Shown: one piece after another, positions 53,501 to 58,763 of the stretch
Layout of the letters: every line of letters starts with the position of its first letter
How positions within the stretch are numbered: the first letter of the stretch is position 1
Source of the DNA: JAAOII01 sp965207705
GTDB taxonomy: Bacteria > Pseudomonadota > Gammaproteobacteria > CBDBNL01 > JAAOII01
DNA length: 64,000 nt
NCBI GenBank assembly: GCA_965207705.1
Contig: OZ242292.1
Coordinates: 372,001-436,000 of the forward strand
Direction of reading: 5' to 3'
Position numbers and translations under genes: made by a program
Notes under the pieces: generated by a model
Database searches by the model: none
What the model saw: the letters and a program-made list of their open reading frames with translations, nothing else
Told to the model about the DNA's origin: nothing

Positions 53501-55082
53501 AATAGCAATTAAAACCTTCGTCACAAGCAACTCTAGAAATTGGATTACTATTAACACGAGCATCAGGAAATGTTGTTGCGTTTATTTCGGCGATTAATGC
53601 CCGATAATCTGCATCCACACCAGTAAAAGAAGCTGCGAGAACACATCTACTTAAGCGTTCTTCTTCGCTATCAAGATCCTCATAATTAAATGATTTAGCT
53701 GCTTTAACACGAGAATCTTCATTATCAAGATAGACCTTATTGGAATTACAGGAATCGTCAGGGGCACCAGGGGCATCACTCAAAGTAAAGAAAATAGTCC
53801 GTTGCTCTGTTGCCTTAGTTGTAAAACCATAACTATCCAGAGCAGTTTTAACTCCGTCTATTGGTATATTTTTGGTTACATCTTGTTCTTCTTCAAATTG
53901 GACGGTGCGGTTCAATTCAACTTTGCCTAGTATAGTTATAGGATTAGGTTGAAAGTCACGTTTATATGTATATGTAAAACTCCAGCCGATTGAAGCGTTT
54001 AGAACCTGAACACCATCAGCATTGATCATCGTGTAATGATTATTGACATCAGCATCTGATATTGCCTTTAACAAAGAACCAGCAACTGTGTTATTACCGT
54101 TAAGTTCCTCAATTGAAACATGAGCGCTTGCATTGGCTGCAGATGCATAAGCATAAACAGGGATAGCTGCTGCTCCAGATGGAGGTGTAAAAGTTACTCT
54201 AATGCTTTGTATTAAGCCAGTTTCAGTTGCATTAAGTAAACCAAGTAAATCATTGGCAGTGATTCTTGTAAAAACATTATCACGAATCGTTCCATCAGTT
54301 GGGTTTTCTGCCGGAGTTGCTGTCGCTGTTTTCCACAAACTAGTAAAAATAAGTGCATCGGTGCCGTTAAGTGCTGTGTCAGTCAAGGTGCCTGATAATT
54401 CGCCAGTGTAAGTTATGTCTTCCATAAGAGGTTGCTTCTCCTCTCTGTCATCCTCAGAAACTTTAGTAACATCAAATGAAAATGCTTCTTCTATGCCAGG
54501 AAGAGCATCATCAGTACTGCGGAAATTCACGCGCACAGTACGGGTTAAGGGCTTATCTGCATTTGCATGTCTAATAGTAATTTCCATTTCAACCTCAACA
54601 AATGGAACATCATTGAAAATATCTTCAAGTGAAACTGGAAATGCAAAAGGACTCTTAACTGTTATTATTCCATCAGAATCAATGCTAAAATATCTGTTTA
54701 AAAGTGAGGAAGGATTTTCCGCATCATCCCCGGCAAAAGAGTATTTTATAGTGTAGTTACTCCTTACTATGTCATCAACTTCAACTCCAATCTCAGCCGC
54801 AACTAGTTTCCTTATTTCCGCATGTTTGGGTAAGACGCGCCCTACCGTTTCTGACGTTGTGATATTTGTGTTCTCATGTATAAAGGTATAACTGGAGTGA
54901 GAAAAAACACTTATCCCAGGAGTAGTAGTAGTAGGAGTAGTAGGAGTAGTAGGAGTAGAAGAAGTCCCACCGCCGCTAGAAGACGAAGCACAGGATACCA
55001 CCAAAACGGCGATAAGTGAAACAATAATAAATGAAGAAAAAGTTTTTATAACCGAAGTTATCTTTTGCGGAAAGTTTGACAT
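41568..55082 (-). CDS. giant surface lipoprotein with cadherin-like and Ig-like repeats (4504 residues)
   Basis: The N-terminus has a lipoprotein signal (SSFIIVSLIAVLVVSC, lipid-modified C31) and a TPTTPTTP linker (41-56). Residues about 60-1650 hold cadherin-like repeats with calcium-binding junctions such as DVDEAPTI (about 537), DINTAPVV (about 1027) and DVDEKPVI (about 1192). Residues about 1720-2190 and 2190-2655 are two copies of one long module (TPNQFDSHSLRLRISNSDF against EPNQFGTHNLYIKVSNSDF; TETEPRGFAD against IETEPRGFGN). Residues about 3300-4045 are seven Ig-like domains of about 100 residues, each with a cysteine pair. The last 450 residues are a non-repetitive acidic domain. No RTX repeats, LPXTG or outer-membrane barrel is visible. 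I infer an outer-membrane-anchored adhesin or interaction protein. The frame is open throughout, and the gene stands alone. Confidence 0.9.
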   Translation of the reverse strand: MSNFPQKITSVIKTFSSFIIVSLIAVLVVSCASSSSGGGTSSTPTTPTTPTTTTPGISVFSHSSYTFIHENTNITTSETVGRVLPKHAEIRKLVAAEIGVEVDDIVRSNYTIKYSFAGDDAENPSSLLNRYFSIDSDGIITVKSPFAFPVSLEDIFNDVPFVEVEMEITIRHANADKPLTRTVRVNFRSTDDALPGIEEAFSFDVTKVSEDDREEKQPLMEDITYTGELSGTLTDTALNGTDALIFTSLWKTATATPAENPTDGTIRDNVFTRITANDLLGLLNATETGLIQSIRVTFTPPSGAAAIPVYAYASAANASAHVSIEELNGNNTVAGSLLKAISDADVNNHYTMINADGVQVLNASIGWSFTYTYKRDFQPNPITILGKVELNRTVQFEEEQDVTKNIPIDGVKTALDSYGFTTKATEQRTIFFTLSDAPGAPDDSCNSNKVYLDNEDSRVKAAKSFNYEDLDSEEERLSRCVLAASFTGVDADYRALIAEINATTFPDARVNSNPISRVACDEGFNCYYASLTVNITDVDEAPTITPSSALVIAEGVGANAKYSGAIRVSGNDLSANDDTGFANISDDITIADTDEDANRDVLAVNKTETKVTSVSPAHGAGLFSIVKNDEGDNLFTLRVNATELDFEKFIKEDDLTAGKAIYMVTISTQDESRSKAGFDKVIPKTMQVPVEITDVRYAPVATGAGLGFDQMDNIENRSDGTIVLLPGASMLASGRNILGTVKAVNPETDSDAGLVYAVAYNTTDLTAPENNFAFSTGIKNVLVTGIGVGDGSSPQNLILRGLGLADNDAITPLTVTVFNPQDVALASIANPPINPQAIAANFAAVSTFIPINIVVDADAYNGRAHDGSINQDLNISRDLLLDPATAPTFTMRQLAGSITEGIAGANVSVAPSTPLVLYNPAVPPGFELVNVSKVIDITPAFAFVDAALLDVFGAERLGINTGDSAMFDIDENTGAISLKEDSKVVFPVDSPGYYTLVVRLANASDIDATETPQLLKQDYALVTVLVNDINTAPVVSDFTVLANPSLSDSNETADSLRLNITIDEDTPAGTVLATFTVEDDNDNMFAMQDFSFGAAKGSAFLNNAVKLTFVDSTATLTLTKSISFEDFATGTPDNVVIAADRVTLTETKSILDKGRYELNPSEGHTESVPVSDLGVDVLNASLEFNLIVRDVDEKPVIDVANSETSGSVSENDIVGTPVNPIAITIANVNATDADALVYELSGNDKFADVFNVTVGTASDANTRILNLVVADADKLEDLGDGLLHTATLTITNNTGGTGPNDASDPITIQVTVMDVQQPITPIRLSTFTFNITETDVDEGVADGDYDFEEPLFTFIETDISKDANEKVTIGRTTYDLINIDYSITNVSFTSLTPDVADHIDLGIPPVFSLKKPDGDGNVTLAINDTDYIEASLFGDITSIVTFIGTAAGRSGGIVMNEGNGFTLLVLKAAPKEVAYTTANANANAPVYGFEYTQSDYAAVDAEVAGDAVGENVTLATNVKGENGLNDPVGGRANQINVDGDNYNTTLVSVPSNSDINGYFIERGASEDIGVIGDNRHAVHDGTLVIRLDSNNDKNITITEILSEDASGKLVDITTFDNYFNIEINNTYNLAAEGEDEVISKVLLITQKQFDVINSTGGVDASIKYNALDTIALFKDATEETTRTYYIRASQEGDNASTYALAQFYVDIEAAGLNIPAVIEELYIHNVEVTDLSTALVNFDIDVDGFSGNASMNENDITPNQFDSHSLRLRISNSDFDDNQAGGATIITVSVPDGDAPAGTSKVASNNELIALTAVGGSEVLPGVNMVELVPQTTADTEGAAHTIEFALARNVYGTATININIQENDSNGKEIDSKDHEFTLTVTEDITPNADPTFNVQLTGAGTPQELSAGSLDLSIEEDTGVFAGDADIKSVTVTPNNFNVNDISGNRDQTATVMVSNIAYMDSTNGRNVEFFDYTAGTNVINYKNHGYGTADITYAVTETEPRGFADVIPAAPLHTGTATSTITLTKDDDPAEFISSVVNSYNLNDFKDTVTGAHTSTAPNPKVLTLTYSDPDIAFDTFIDAVPAQINQGAAPLSLVNTVSTVATTTSVSAGGFTNVGDGTFTVDFNYELILSEDQFDLVDAINAIDDGGSFPIPFSGPGDSIGGITTVVNVPFLLRTPAPDRPANVEATIEAVYIDTAKNSNPSTAFVNFAGTNGAIGENSIEPNQFGTHNLYIKVSNSDFNLYREGDTEITVTVQEGTAPGIDLDASATSGNLIQLADAGTNTIRATGESIVGISQTEITNDNVIAFALARNVHGVAMININIVEKDRIDGVIVGNSVNYMLEVTKDTSDDNGNNIPTITPMLTDGTTPISADTGGNFTSLNEDTELLNTGSDTTKSITIIPGVDTNEADGNDARRDQAGTATVASVTRIDDITNPNPSNPREEDIFDHASGATMTYQQHGWGITDIVFDVIETEPRGFGNTIIGTIYDDTITSRVTVRQVNDAAVLLRGEGAGAAYNLNDFENADGIFDNTIDLPVRPFTLTYRDDDLIFDVFSTGGTVPATINAATPTSELSPRATLSITSDSGVPTIISPTSTMFTVDFMSNFPVLSKEQYDAINALSAGGMYSVEFTGTDVVSNSLLIPIVVEANNHQVTLQDDSGDVMEGASSTSVGTIEVTDLDLSRALAEPEVLTFTIESVTKIGPNPRNIANDVDWQHRTLSGPIDNNIASNSIVVTDLDDDDVGSYTVTWKVTELYANDGTGSTTGTFTLNVLNAPEKLTLGAAVVTIDSTGILPPMSNDNNENITIATFSGITISGDDLNLPDAENAGILLSMLIYNEAGSPAGRDKQFIQFVDVDNTDSNTLFETTAPRVKYFISTADIRNNGGMIPAFRLVADDRFAGDELLILVNATLATDISTIVEGAEDADIQANNIAFNTNYDIQSPPSDVRISSLIDIADTGTATAPVLGITEDVAGNITISFSDRNIENNRIEELSAGVPIEAFTATLRIFSDGNNNDTFDVGEELIHSVEITDPTAFNFTEGIAATPGTGTVSFIYTPSNANVGGRNFEVIITDSRTEDSPVALRGDLNIERADSGFTLSTQLDIDGKDITQDVSYNDNASISALINITSEDFVEGGDEHEVTAFTLSNFGFYVDVSGEKGKDNQCSFGAIDLSMLEDVTASLKNAGHTIDDDTRTFRFSVGTQDFDRFTDNCIRLDYDIVGTFHSGDASVTLANQDSSVEFTQDSSSNTLVSGSINNRYDRTGFRLIAPSVTTVSSTANNVITGETITLEFNVTDNDDDDGPDNGIRDDRYRVELASIYGVCDITKWTVGAITSKSGDDYIYTVDVTTKSAVVSGDTCSVGIDVTEDGDAAKATSQPIMVSFVDIAPPTIVRTSGGVSNNVTDAGNRVIPVSGTSVNQELGTFTITRQVTSAEITTYGLALNVFAELGANCGGITISNGTQSGNNYPFTYTIGSGATEAAVCEVTIAATETASIGSSAVFRSVPIDRVTITPRREKAPVITALAGDLTGVTNYGPGSNAATKTIIVTATVSDEDADDNDVVSSNLTTGNAAICSVSGEVTRTGTGQLSWNVVIGSAGIPGPSNACVLTLNSEANAASSSISDTVELPELVPSISSIDYTPSATIGTNVPITVSLTDIDNDGKFGVFRVLRETGGCDLSTHTEDDGAMESVNISSSSEGTCTFRVNVTEDAETVISGVETIRFTLPVPAEAAPSITGKELNATTANINEIVSLTVDIRNADQGDLTNAFITAGSAGSSGCTVVPAADIVISSDSETGTQVFNITSATAGECIITVNTTEGDFTSANEQVGPITFMRPEVAPIFADVPSFPSQFTKKTGATTAFTFSVIIRDGDTIDGFANASVTASSDAVCNIAQVGNIVFTDSDSATQTFRVEGVSAGSCLLAFTAAENGTESYDTTNIEFIERVGPKVLDIFLTDSIGFEMSPPNTSKLVNEMFYVNITIENVDDLGVASNTITPIISGTSTTCSFSAGVLGLQNVKNNRGVSDLTQSFVVTATSAGTCIIGATTSNGTNTPVAFGGSLVLTFTEPGDAGPITLAWSDQVDDPEFGGFMSIGDTNPTDSNIGRIPYFGASGDSSDYFVPHSIGARVGMVHIRFYGGSDLATRDAIAAEATAANYVESRLALADGALLTTHLQTLRTHLMNIEGSNLPVRSPLDSLKEEGRNYVNNDDRDDLLFYANTNYTNFERNLLSESAQNILRDAGVGRYLRFETKVAGNPSGHTRYITTIPFEDTYGASSVGGVKSRILRNAANTADTNLSTELTSVEADITDLIRIQVSNAPGEGAKVSAKICRLTNFDGVSNININSCANNASPEQTQRILLLDGYWGRVNYGDPDCEFTTVAGNAYSFIRGLIDNTKNTVSADDYYCSTAADAVPIPADGATNERDLDEGDANFPMHIRQFMNTNPHTTDPNDLAKLNDYSLNEPEGYYLITIQAQDSSGTKIPDSNVLKMLFHIGSSRVNNN
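54920..54962. repeat. 9-bp tandem repeat in the giant lipoprotein linker
   Basis: Units of GTAGTAGGA (plus strand) encode the TPTTPTTPTTTTPG linker just behind the lipidated cysteine. Copy number may vary by slippage without breaking the frame. Confidence 0.75.
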
Positions 55083-55644
55083 AGTTTAATTTAATGTGAA
55101 GATATTATCTTTTAATAATTTAAATAACAATAATAAATGCCAATTAGTTTTGACTGCAAAACAGCCAGGTCACTAATTGACATAAATAACCAATTTTGCT
55201 GGGATACCCCAGCTAAATTCTTTTGTGTGTGATTAACAATATTCATAGTAATTTGTTTATTCTTTTGCATGTCTATCAAAGCCAAAGTTAAATATTAGCA
55301 TTGATACCAAACGTTCCATGACTAAGCAAATACCTTGCTTCATCTCGTTTAGCTGACGTACAAAAAACACCCATGTCGCTAATATAACACAACAAAGGCA
55401 TAGTTTCAATCTTAATAATAATATTAATAGCAAAAATATTAAATAAATTAAATATATCTGAATAATTCAATCAATATAACATTATACGCTTGTATAAAAG
55501 TATAAATACTTACTACATAACACATAATAACACCACTTATGCATATTAATAATCCATAAGTGTTTGTTAATTTTATAAAATAGGTATAAAAAAGCAATAG
55601 TTTTTAATAAAAAATACATATTTTTGAAAAAAATAAGAGTGCTC
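55083..55644. other. 562-bp AT-rich non-coding region upstream of the giant gene
   Basis: No credible gene: the two short minus-strand frames here (60 and 63 codons) have no recognisable product and no ribosome site. It holds a long stem-loop (55141-55179), a small hairpin GCTGGG-ATAC-CCCAGC (55198-55213) and a weak terminator-like hairpin at the waaA end. I see no clear sigma-70 promoter for the giant gene; its leader would be at least part of this stretch. Confidence 0.6.
55141..55179. promoter_or_regulatory. inverted repeat/stem-loop before the giant lipoprotein gene
   Basis: CAATTAGT (55141-55148) and ACTAATTG (55172-55179) are perfect 8-bp inverted arms. Inside, TGA-CTG...CAG-TCA can extend the stem with a CCAGG bulge around a CAAAA loop. 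It lies 59 bp before the ATG and could be an operator or an mRNA leader structure. Confidence 0.45.
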
Positions 55645-55647
55645 TTA
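55624..55647 (-). terminator. weak terminator behind waaA
   Basis: On the minus strand TAAGA-GCAC-TCTTA, overlapping the waaA stop codon, is followed by a run of seven T with little interruption. The stem is only 5 bp. Confidence 0.4.
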
Positions 55648-57108
55648 AATTGCCTTTTGCAGCAGCTTGTCAATTAATGCCGCGGTGGCTGTTGATGCTC
55701 CGCGGTTAGCATTGATAGCGCGATTGGCATCCGAGGCAAGTTTTTTGAGCTGAGGACGCGGCATAGATGCATACTCTGATATTTTTTTCATCATGTCTTC
55801 TTTATTAGTAATGATATGTATTGCTGTAGCTTGAGTGGTTTTGGGAATAGTTTTGGCAGTGGTTTTGGGAGTGGTTTGCTCCTTTATTAGATTAATGATA
55901 TATATGAGGTTATGATAATGGGGTCCTAAAATAACGGGAACCTGTAATGCCAATGGCTCTAAAATATTATGTCCGCCGCGTGGCGCCAAACTGCCACCAA
56001 CAAAAGCAAAATCAGCCCACTTATATATAAGAGGCAAGTCACCGATAGTATCAACTAATAGAACCTCCTCGCCTGTGGGGCTTGATGAAAGCGGAGAGGG
56101 TTCCATAGCATCGCCGGGTGAACTGCTGTTAGTGTTGTGTGAAGAGTTTAATAATGCCTCACTTAGGCGCAGAACTTTGAGACCTTTGCTGCTGATAAGG
56201 CGCGCCACTTCTGCAAACCTGCGCGAGTGACGCGGCGCCAATATAAGTAGTATTGGCTGCGCCAACTCATGCTGTTGCAGTAATTTAATATGAGCATCAA
56301 GTACTGCCTCTTCTTCTGGGGCATGAGTGCTTGCCGCAATCCATACTCTATTGGCGTTTGTTAGGAGCTGTTGCAACACGTGATAGAGGGGAGAGCATGC
56401 TTCTCCCTCCTCCGCCACCTCTACAGAACTAATGGAACTGCCTCCGCCCGCTACTGCGTCAAACTTTATATTGCCACACACCTTAATCGTTGAAGGGATT
56501 TTTGAAGGGATCTCTAAATGATTTGCTATCAGCGCGGAAAAATTTTGCGCATCGGTAGCTGACTGCGCGCAAATTAGGTTTGGCATATCCTGCGGACGCG
56601 GCATAGTAAAAGAAAACCTCTGCCGTCTTTTGAGTGACGATTGGTTGAGGCGAGCATTTGCTAATACTATAGGAATATTGTGTTGGCGACAGCATCTTAA
56701 AGTGTTCCTCCAGATATCAGCTTCCATTATTACCAGGGCGCGGGGGGTAAAACGTTTGAGAAAACGATTGACAAAAATGGGTAAATCATAAGGAGGGTAG
56801 CTTAATGATATTTTATTGGGAGTTTTATCGCGTTCTATGTTTTGGCGCGCTTGTTGGATACCTGCCATAGTGGCAGAAGTTATAAGGATTGGTAGTTTAG
56901 GAGAGGTGGCGGATATTGCTCGTAGCAATAAAAAGGCGACGTTTACCTCGCCAACAGAAACCGCATGAATCCAAAGGGGGCGCTGCCCCGTTGTGGGAGG
57001 GGGCGTCGCCAATTTGAGATTGGGCTTGGACTTGAAGCTGTCAAGTATTCTTTTGATATAAAAGAAGGGTAGCAAGCAGGACAGCAGTAATGAATAAACA
57101 AAAGACAT
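55645..57108 (-). CDS. waaA: 3-deoxy-D-manno-octulosonic acid transferase (Kdo transferase)
   Basis: A GT30 glycosyltransferase that adds Kdo from CMP-Kdo to lipid A precursor at the inner membrane. An N-terminal hydrophobic anchor (SFVYSLLLSCLLPFFYI) precedes WIHAVSVGEVNVAFLL, which has the catalytic glutamate, and YPPYDLP, VIMEADIWRN, IWIAASTHAPEEE-type and ADFAFVGGSLAPRGGHNILEP blocks complete the family pattern. The frame is open to 57168, but that overlaps manC by 41 bp; the ATG at 57108 gives the usual N-terminus. At 487 residues it exceeds the E. coli enzyme (425) through low-complexity insertions: NSSHNTNSSSPGDAMEPSPL near residue 330 and TTPKTTAKTIPKTTQAT near 410, the latter from a GTGGTTTTGGGA-type repeat (55834-55881). 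Confidence 0.95.
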   Translation of the reverse strand: MSFVYSLLLSCLLPFFYIKRILDSFKSKPNLKLATPPPTTGQRPLWIHAVSVGEVNVAFLLLRAISATSPKLPILITSATMAGIQQARQNIERDKTPNKISLSYPPYDLPIFVNRFLKRFTPRALVIMEADIWRNTLRCCRQHNIPIVLANARLNQSSLKRRQRFSFTMPRPQDMPNLICAQSATDAQNFSALIANHLEIPSKIPSTIKVCGNIKFDAVAGGGSSISSVEVAEEGEACSPLYHVLQQLLTNANRVWIAASTHAPEEEAVLDAHIKLLQQHELAQPILLILAPRHSRRFAEVARLISSKGLKVLRLSEALLNSSHNTNSSSPGDAMEPSPLSSSPTGEEVLLVDTIGDLPLIYKWADFAFVGGSLAPRGGHNILEPLALQVPVILGPHYHNLIYIINLIKEQTTPKTTAKTIPKTTQATAIHIITNKEDMMKKISEYASMPRPQLKKLASDANRAINANRGASTATAALIDKLLQKAI

Positions 57109-57127
57109 TGCATGAGTTCTATATGAT

Positions 57128-58678
57128 TTACGTTCTCTTATATATGTCTTCGTATCTAATGATATCATCTTCCCCTAAGTAGTCGCCGCTTTGCACTTCT
57201 ATTATTTCAAGAAATTCTGCGCCCTCATTCTCCAGACGATGCTTGCAGCCCAACGGAAGATATATTGATTCGTTCTTATGCAGAGTAATTTTTTCCTCCC
57301 CTTTGGTAACCAGCGCAACTCCGCGCACTACCACCCAATGTTCGGAACGATGTTTATGAGATTGCAAAGATAAAGCACTGCCAGGAGATACTCCCAATCT
57401 TTTAACCTGAAAGCCCTGCCTCATAATCAATGACTCATACCAACCCCAAGGGCGATAAGTGCGATACTGCTCCTCTACCTGAGGATATTTTTTTTCTTTG
57501 AGGGATGCCACCAAAACCTTAACCTGCTCAGTTTTGTTTTTATTCGCCACCAATAAAGCATCTGGGGTATCCACTATCACCAAGTCCTCCACACCCAAGG
57601 CAGTCAGCAATCGTTTACCTGAAGAAAACGCAAAACTATTTTTTGATTCATAAAGTACTGCATCACCCTTAATGCTATTGTTATTCTCATCCTTGTCGTA
57701 TAGGTCAGCCAACGACTGCCATGAACCCACATCACTCCACTGAATATCCATCGGCACAAGGAAAATATCCGCTTCTTTTTCCATAACCGCATAGTCAATG
57801 GAATCAGCGGGACACTCACTGAATCTATCCATATCAGGACGGATAAAATTGTTATCACTTAGGTGTGCTTGTATAGCCGACTCACAGGATTGGTTTATCT
57901 GTGGCGCCAGTTTTTGTAAACTCTGCAGATATGCTTTAGTGTTTAGCGCAAACATTCCGCTATTCCAATAATAGTTGCCCGTAGCAATATATTCCTGCGC
58001 CTTGTCATGCGCTGGCTTTTCTACAAACTTGCGGACATGGAGGATGGCGGGTTTTTTATCTTCGCCCTGCCCAGTTCCTATCCTTGCCCCACTTTCCCCA
58101 GCTTCCTCAACATTAATATAGCCATAGCCAGTGTGGGGGAATGTGGGTTTTATGCCAAAAGTTCCTATCTTGTTTCCAGCGCCGGTTGCTGCTGCTCTGT
58201 TTCCGTTTCCGTCCCCGCTCCCGTTCCCGTCCTGCTCCGAACAGTGCTGCAATGCTTTGTCCAATAATTGAATAAACTTATCATGGTCTTGAGCACTTAT
58301 ATAAGCATCAGACGGCAAAACTAACATTACTGAATTTGAATCAGCGCCAGCGTCTAATTCTTGCATGATGTAATGAGCTGCTAGGGCTACAGCGGGAGCA
58401 GTGTTTTTGGCAATTGGCTCTAAAATAATTGGGGCATCTTTGACGCCTAAGTCGCTTAGTAATTTACTAACGGTGAATCTATATTCTTCGTTGGTTATGA
58501 TTAATGGCTGTTGCAGTTTGTGCTTTATTGATGATTCGTATATCCTGCGGTAGGTCAGCTGGAATAAAGAATCCTCCCCTTTAGTTAAGGAGATGAACTG
58601 TTTGGGAAAATCTGGGCGCGAAACAGGCCATAGCCGTGTTCCCGAACCGCCGGCAAGTATTACTGGAAATATTTTCAT
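57128..58678 (-). CDS. manC: mannose-1-phosphate guanylyltransferase / mannose-6-phosphate isomerase
   Basis: A 516-residue bifunctional enzyme making GDP-mannose for polysaccharides or glycosylation. The N-terminal nucleotidyltransferase has VILAGGSGTRLWPVSR and FPKQF, with FVEKPAHDKAQEY and NSGMFA in the middle. The C-terminal type II isomerase cupin has RPWGWYESL, KHRSEHWVVVRGVALV and LGCKHRLEN with metal-binding histidines. A glycine/asparagine insertion (DGNGSGDGNGNRAAATGAGN, about residues 146-165) comes from a 6-bp-type repeat. No other capsule gene is adjacent. A good promoter stands 8 bp before the ATG, so it probably starts the manC-waaA transcript. Confidence 0.95.
   Translation of the reverse strand: MKIFPVILAGGSGTRLWPVSRPDFPKQFISLTKGEDSLFQLTYRRIYESSIKHKLQQPLIITNEEYRFTVSKLLSDLGVKDAPIILEPIAKNTAPAVALAAHYIMQELDAGADSNSVMLVLPSDAYISAQDHDKFIQLLDKALQHCSEQDGNGSGDGNGNRAAATGAGNKIGTFGIKPTFPHTGYGYINVEEAGESGARIGTGQGEDKKPAILHVRKFVEKPAHDKAQEYIATGNYYWNSGMFALNTKAYLQSLQKLAPQINQSCESAIQAHLSDNNFIRPDMDRFSECPADSIDYAVMEKEADIFLVPMDIQWSDVGSWQSLADLYDKDENNNSIKGDAVLYESKNSFAFSSGKRLLTALGVEDLVIVDTPDALLVANKNKTEQVKVLVASLKEKKYPQVEEQYRTYRPWGWYESLIMRQGFQVKRLGVSPGSALSLQSHKHRSEHWVVVRGVALVTKGEEKITLHKNESIYLPLGCKHRLENEGAEFLEIIEVQSGDYLGEDDIIRYEDIYKRT
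58200..58236. repeat. 6-bp-type tandem repeat in manC
   Basis: Six-base units of the type TTCCGT, TCCCGC and TCCCGT (plus strand) encode the GNGSGDGNGN insertion of the guanylyltransferase domain. Confidence 0.7.
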
Positions 58679-58686
58679 AGAACTAT

Positions 58687-58714
58687 ATTATAAGATATAA
58701 CATATATAAGTTAA
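58687..58714 (-). promoter_or_regulatory. manC promoter
   Basis: On the minus strand TTAACT (58709-58714) is 16 bp from a perfect TATAAT (58687-58692). The -10 box is 8 bp from the ATG at 58678, so the leader would be about two bases, and no Shine-Dalgarno sequence fits between. Confidence 0.55.
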
Positions 58715-58763
58715 TAGGCGCTGGTCTGGTGTTTCCCTGTTGCTGCACTGGTATTGCCTCATA

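Noticed and set aside
55288..55673. Two short minus-strand frames (60 and 63 codons) between the giant gene and waaA
   Set aside because: Very AT-rich, no ribosome site, no recognisable product, and the right one overlaps the waaA 3' end.
56985..57025. A further palindromic element inside waaA (GGGGGCGCTGCCCC region, protein PPPTTGQRPLW)
   Set aside because: It is GC-rich and locally symmetrical but lacks the GCGGAGC/GCTCCGC core and CCCCTAC tail of the murE element, so I do not count it as a copy.
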